From assembly GCF_000208745.1 (NCBI RefSeq), contig NC_030854.1, forward strand, positions 21,228,445 through 21,292,444: a stretch of 64,000 bases of DNA, given 5' to 3'. The notes under the pieces were generated by a model. That model was not told where the DNA came from and searched no databases. It saw only the letters and a list, made by a program, of their open reading frames with translations. The position numbers and the translations under genes are program-made. Below, in pieces: positions 58,657-64,000 of this stretch (the first letter of the stretch is position 1; each line of letters opens with the position of its first letter). The stretch comes from Theobroma cacao. Its lineage: Eukaryota > Streptophyta > Magnoliopsida > Malvales > Malvaceae.

Positions 58657-61042
58657 TGTAACACCTCGTACTTTGATATGGCGACTAATAAAGCTTGTCA
58701 GATACCAATTGAGGTTAATTAGAATGTTTAAAAGTTATGAAGGGTGAAAAGACTAGTTTGAAATAAAATATTCTACACGCGAAGAAATAGCAATTAAATA
58801 ATAATATCTTTCTTGAGGATGAATTAGTGAGTTAAAAGGTGATTAGGAAGTGAACCGGGGCATAATAAGACATTTTGGAACCCGATGAGACAAATGGAGA
58901 ATTTTAGAATAAAATAATATTAAAATATTAATATTTTAACTGTTGTCGAAATTAGTCATGAAGGAGGATTATATGACTCATCTAAGTGGGGGAGAAGAAA
59001 TAAGAAAGAATTTTAAAGAAAAACGACGTTAATGAGGCTCACGCTCCTTTATTAAATAAAGTAAGTTTAGGTAAGTATATATTTAAATATTATGGTAACA
59101 CCTTGGTTAAGTGCAACTTGGATATTTTGCTTTTACATGTGTAAAGGAAGAAAAATAGAAGGAAATTGAAATTTAAAACATGTTGAAAGGACCAAGTTGT
59201 AAAAGATGAAAGTTTGGAGGGTTACATGGGAAATAAAGGAAAGTTTGAGGACTTATGTGCAAATTTTAACATTTGAAGTTAAATGGGAATTTACTAACCA
59301 AGCAAGGTTAGATTATGTGGAATGTGAGATATGTATGTGAAATTCACTATTTCATGCAAATCATTGCATGCAAGAAAAGAGGAAGTTAGTGAGAAACATG
59401 TGGAAGCCCACCATGTGAAAGTTGACAAGAGAAAAAGAATAAAAAGATATTTAATTGGAGAAAACCATGGTTTGGCAAAGATAGCCCATGGTAAACAAGT
59501 AAGAAAGGTGATGTGATTTGAAAAGAAACAAGGTATAACTATAATATTTAATAGAAAGAAAACAAAGAAAGGTAATTGAATGGCATGGCATGTAAATAAG
59601 AGATGAAAAAAAAATGAAGAAAGATTGGACAATGAAAAATGAAGGACGGGTGGAATGGTTCAAAGGCCTTTTTGACATGCCATTTTACCACATAAAAGGA
59701 AAAAGGAAAAAGGTTAAAATGAGCAAGCTTTGGGCAATCCACCCATGAAGGAAAAATAAAGAGAAAAGAAAAGGAAATAAAAGAAAAAGGTGAGTGACCG
59801 TGAGCAATCCACCCATGGGAGAAAAAAATGAGAAATGAAATCCATTTTCAAGGCTTGGCTTTAATAAGTCCACCCATAACCAAGAAGAAAAGAGAAAGGA
59901 CAGGAAAGGAAAGAAAGAAAGAAAGAAAAAGAGAAAAAGGAAGGAAAGGCTTAGTTTTGCACAAAACTAAGAGGAACCGTGAGATTTCCTCTCTCATCTT
60001 GTAGATTTATGTTGTTGTTTCACTCAAGGAACCTTCAATACTCAAGAGAGAAGCCCGTGGAGAGTTAATGGAGGTATAAAGCTCGGTTTTGTGATTCATG
60101 CAAGGAAAGGCAAGGATTTTTGTTTTTAGCTTGAGTAATCCTTGAAAATGAGTTGATGACTAAGAGAAATGCCTTGTGGCAGCAAAGATCGGCTTGATTG
60201 GAGGAAAATTGGTGACATGCAAGCCACCAAACTTGTGGGTGCATAATGGGTTCAAGGTGAAAGAAAAGTAGTAAGCTTAACACTATGTTTTGAAGCCTAC
60301 GGTTAGTTGAATATTGTGAGGAATGATTGTGCAATTGTTAGCAGCTTGGTTAGTGGAATATTGGAAGAGCATTGAGGTTGCATGCAAGGTCAAATTCACA
60401 ACAAAGGTAAGGCATGAATTGTGTAGTGTTATTGTGATGTCAAAGGTATGGTTAGAAGCAATTATGATAGTTGAAAGCTTGGAAAAATGTGATGTGTGGA
60501 TATGTGTTGTTGTGAAAGATTTAAAAGGTTATGAATGTTGGTGCGTATGAATGAATATTGATGTTATGCTTGGTGGCAACATGTAAATGTGAATTGTGGT
60601 GCATGTAAACTTAGAATATGCTTGATGAAATTAGATTTATAATTGCTGCCATATGCAAGGTTATTGGTGTGAAAATGATAGTTGAACTTGATAAAATCAT
60701 TGGAAAAGATTAATATGTGAGCTAAAGTTATAAATAAGTTGCCAATTACTTATAATCTAAAGAATTACACAAACAAAGGATATGAATAACCTTAACAAAA
60801 AACATGTTAAGATGCAAGTTAGTAGAATGAGAATTCATGATTAAATGAGAAAGAGAAGTGGAAATGATATACACTAAATACATTAAGTTTAATTTGTTGC
60901 TAGGAAAGTTTGCCGTGGTGGCGTGCCAGACGAGGTAACAAGTGACCGACAAGTAGAAATAGCTAGATACGCACCTGAATCAATAGCGACGAAGCATCCT
61001 GCTATTGTAAGGTGAGTAATGGGTGTCGATTTCCAAATTTCC

Positions 61043-61078
<36 letters not shown>

Positions 61079-61084
61079 NNTTTA

Positions 61085-61122
<38 letters not shown>

Positions 61123-62700
61123 ATGATTTATTTTAAATGCAAATTTATGGAAAGCATGAGCTCGTAGAATCCTAGGTATTTTGTGGATGCAAGTTGTTTT
61201 AAAAGTTAGTTTGGATATGGCTATAGATAATCTGTATATGTAAAGTGTTTTAGAAATTAGGAAACAAGCCTTTTTACGATGTTTGCATCAAAATTCGTGC
61301 CTTGTATTTTTGTGTGTAATCTGCATAGCTAAATGCATTTTTTAAAATGATTTAAATACAAGTTTTGAGCACCGATTTTATTCTGACCTTTATACACGTG
61401 TTTACACCATGCCAATTAATGAGAAATGCAATTTGACGGGTTATCAAACCTTGATTTCAAACGATTTAAAAGAAACAGTCTTCAAAAACTTGATTTGGTT
61501 TTGAAAACAGTTTTCACAAACTGAGAGTGTCGAGAGTAGATCGGATGTCACTTTGGTTAAGTGTGAACCTTGTACACAAGTGAGCTCTAGTTAGAGAACC
61601 TTTGGGTCATCGACGGGCTGTAGACATGGCTGGGACCATGGTCTGTTATATAAGTGGCAAGGCCACGGGTTGTTATATGTGGCTAGGCCACAAGTGATAT
61701 TCGAGGTTGCGATCTCTTGATTCTCCTATGTCAGCCAACATTGTCGAGACTACCACGGCATGTGGGAATCCGGTGGAAACGGTGCTCTCAGATTGTTATT
61801 ACGTGAAAGTGGGTCCACGTGTTGATATTATAATTTCTTACTTGAGAGCCTTATGAGTTTCTCAACATGTACTCTTTTGCATGGTGGAGAGTTAAGATTT
61901 TCTCTGCAGCTCCCCTTATTTGAATAAAAGCTTTCAGTGCTTATTTGATGATCATAAGTTGGTTTATGTCGCTTTATAAATTGATCTCTTTTCATGCCAC
62001 ACAACTTGGAAGCGTGCATAGTTTTATATTGTTTCTCGCATTTTGATAGTAAGTGATGTTTTCTATGATTGAACTTGGTTTTGCTACACTTGTTTTCGGC
62101 ATCGTTTTGCCAAGTGAAATATTGCACGATGATTTAACGACATCATTGTAACAAGGCACAAACACTCTATTTGGGATTTGATTTTTCTAAGATTATTACT
62201 TTTATTCCAGTTTTATCATTCAAATGATTTGCCTTAAGCTTGTTTCCCATCTATTCCCTGATCACAAAGCCGATGATCACTGAGTTTGTGAGACTCACCC
62301 CCTTATTTCCCTTTTACAGATAGTGTTCAGCCTAGCGTGCGTTCATCGGCACATGTTGTCTACCGTGGATAGGTAAAGGCATCTCGTAGCACTTTATTCC
62401 GAGTCACTCTGCTGCTAGTGGTCAAGTCGTTCATAGTATAATGTATTTGTAAGTAGTGTCAATGTAAGTATACAATTGAATAATTATAGACTATAATGTA
62501 ATCTTTACGGGTATGGTGAATAAAGGTTAAGATGGGTTATTACGATTATGTTTAATCCTTATTACAAAGAGATATATGGTTCAAATAGTTTCACAAATTG
62601 ATGGCATAATAACCAAAGATTCAACTAAGGCTTGTTCAGAATTTGGTGGGTTCTCCCGCAAGTCTCGAACGTCGGTAACGATAGAGGAACGGTTGTTACA
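58657..62700 (+). mobile_element. Solo LTR, long gypsy (Tekay-type), 4044 bp
   Basis: Begins TGTAACACCTCG, ends GGTTGTTACA (inverted TGTAACA/TGTTACA) and is flanked by a perfect 5-bp duplication CCATT (58652-58656 and 62701-62705). No gag/pol domain was recognised inside, so a solo LTR is the simplest reading. It has a purine-rich stretch (59690-59950) with repeated TCCACCCAT, an AT microsatellite with two unknown bases (61045-61120) and the ACTCACC ... TTTTACAG layout near its right end. Short open frames inside are not genes. Confidence 0.9.
61045..61120. repeat. Duplicated (AT)n microsatellite with 2 N
   Basis: Two AT runs, each ending TGTG, separated by NN and TTTACTA. The true copy number is probably uncertain in the assembly. 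Confidence 0.9.
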
Positions 62701-62705
62701 CCATT

Positions 62706-62911
62706 GTACTAGAAGAATTAGAATCTTATTGACTTTTTTGTCTTAGTCATCGAAATGTCTGCTCGATCTCTAGTTCATACGAGATAGTCTCTATGTTTCG
62801 TGCCCTACGCATACAATGTCAAACACACCTAAAAAGCACAAAAGAAAAGAAAAACTTGGTTTAAGACAATTTGTTTAATTTAATATTAGTAAATATAAAT
62901 AGGAAAATAAA
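62706..62911 (-). other. Athila leader between PBS and gag
   Basis: Non-coding 5-prime leader, continuing at 58656 across the solo LTR. Confidence 0.7.
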
Positions 62912-62929
62912 TCCCTGGCAATGGCACCA
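62912..62929 (-). other. Athila primer-binding site
   Basis: Minus strand TGGTGCCATTGCCAGGGA resembles the tRNA-Asp-type PBS TGGCGCCATTGCCGGGGA of Athila elements, with two C-to-T or G-to-A type changes. It lies 6 bp inside the 5-prime LTR. Confidence 0.85.
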
Positions 62930-62935
62930 AAAACT

Positions 62936-64000
62936 TGTTACTCGGGTTATACACGCAAGTGCACATGGTCGTACAAGTAATATAAAGTAAGTCGAGTGCT
63001 ATTTCCCACAGAGATTTGTACTTATTTTTTTTGAGTACTAAACTTGTAACAAAATAATCTCATCCAAGGTCTCGATTTCAAAGGATCAATTAAATTAAAA
63101 ATAATTTATTAATTAAATAATTAACGAAGCACAAATTGTCACTAAAAGAAATATTTACTCAAAACCTAAGATTATGGTGTTTTTCAAAACTTTATCTGAA
63201 TTAAATCATTTTCCTTAACTTAAATTAATGGAGTACAAGGCTAACCTAGAATTCAAATTATGTACACGTCAGTTGTCGAGATCATGCACACATACCTTTT
63301 CTAAATTAATCCCATATGTCTATGCAAATTAATTAGAAAAAAGTTCATTAAGTTCATGTTATAATATGGCTGCCCAAGGTATTTAAGTATATGTCTATTC
63401 TAAACACGAAACTATCACTTAAATTTGAAGTGAATCTAAAAAAGGCTATTTAAAACTATGGTTTATATTAAACTTCCTCTGTTGAGCTCCATTTAAAGAC
63501 CTACTACATTTCAACTGGTGATTAGGTAGTGAAAAGTATTAAGTGTAGAATTAAATAAACCATGTGATTTCCATTAACACTAAGCAGGGAAAAATCAAAT
63601 AATCAAACTACATAATAAAATAACCCATAATCCTTGAAAACGAAATTAGTTCATCATTGGATTTACAGCAGACATAATTAAATTAAGAGAAAATATCATT
63701 GCTATAGCAAAATAACAAGAAAGAAATGAAGGGTAAAGAAATATCAAATCCTTTGTCGATTCCGAATCCTCGATTCCTTCGATTTCTTTTCTCTTTTCTC
63801 AAAAACTATCGTTCATTGCCTCTTTGAACCTCCCTCTCAACTGCTAAAAATGACCTATTTATATCCACCAACTAACCCTAAAAACTCATTTCTCGATTGG
63901 TTGCACTTCATATAAGTTAGGACAGAAATCATAAGATTATAATAGATTAGTACTCAAGTAGATATCCAGTATGCTCATCAAATACTCAAATATTCATAAA
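62936..64000 (-). repeat. Athila 5-prime LTR (incomplete)
   Basis: Collinear with 51205-52200 up to about 63908 (AAAACTCATTTCTCGATTGGTTGCA). From there to the end of the window it no longer matches the partner LTR, so a further insertion or rearrangement starts there. Confidence 0.85.

Larger units (their letters stand above)
51205..64000 (-). mobile_element. Athila-type Ty3/gypsy retrotransposon (partial), with nested solo LTR
   Basis: Two direct LTRs begin at 51205 and 62936 (both TGTT..., then TTATACAC and AAGTAAGTCGAGT in register). The PBS is at 62912-62929 and the polypurine tract at about 52881-52896, so the element reads on the minus strand. Internal order: gag, protease, integrase C-terminus, third ORF. 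RT, RNase H and most of integrase are deleted. The right LTR runs off the window. The LTRs look roughly 85-90 percent identical by eye. Confidence 0.9.

Noticed and set aside
59294..59873. Minus-strand Phe-rich frames of 62-112 codons
   Set aside because: Antisense to a purine-rich part of the 4-kb solo LTR; compositional artefacts.

Overview
The window is plant nuclear DNA, almost certainly from a eudicot. It holds one intact host gene, a eight-exon UBAC2/rhomboid-like (RBL18-type) gene on the minus strand, in a dense and deeply nested field of decayed transposable elements. The host gene, AT-rich intergenic DNA, Sirevirus, Athila, chromovirus and L1-type LINE families, and fragments that look like an endogenous plant pararetrovirus all fit. 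The repeat flavour suggested Malvaceae or another rosid to me, but nothing here proves the genus. No bacterial-style features (operons, CRISPR) are present, and I recognised no tRNA or rRNA gene.

Layout, left to right. (1) 1-1540: LTR-like debris. (2) 1545-about 15070: a minus-strand Ty3/gypsy element (RT fragment, protease, zinc knuckle, gag, decayed primer-binding site). It is split inside gag by an 11.4-kb minus-strand Ty1/copia Sirevirus (3164-14548; LTRs, iMet PBS, polypurine tract, gag-pol and a third ORF). The Sirevirus itself carries a solo LTR of a related family in the opposite orientation (4557-5704, TSD CATTC). (3) 15069-17400: LTR remnant interrupted by a 1.2-kb non-autonomous hAT-like element (15778-16984). 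(4) about 17690-24060: two plus-strand pararetrovirus-like fragments separated by an LTR-like block, which contains a 2.7-kb solo LTR (18819-21554, TSD TGATG, with a 541-bp assembly gap). (5) 24839-39563: the UBAC2-like gene. Its 6.26-kb intron 7 holds a plus-strand chromovirus that was hit in turn by a LINE fragment, a hAT-like element and a 282-bp LTR, each with a recognisable target-site duplication. (6) 39750-42240: intergenic. (7) 42298-48118: a near-full-length, dead L1-type LINE. (8) 49644-51204: LTR fragments. (9) 51205-64000: a minus-strand Athila-type Ty3/gypsy element with a large internal deletion and a 4.04-kb solo LTR (58657-62700, TSD CCATT) at the start of gag.

How the pieces relate. 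Only the UBAC2-like gene looks functional: all exon phases join to a 293-residue protein with several hydrophobic segments and a C-terminal UBA domain, and intron 7 needs a GC-AG splice pair. The most notable pattern lies in the retroelements. The Ty1/copia Sirevirus and the Ty3/gypsy Athila element each carry, downstream of pol, a third ORF with the same layout of conserved blocks (a 'putative plant transposon protein' type domain). In both cases a cluster of the short motifs found in that element's own LTR sits again immediately 5-prime of this ORF. Four or five LTR families in the window also carry their own arrays of a short palindrome. This may mark a shared promoter architecture and is the best lead here for something not well described.
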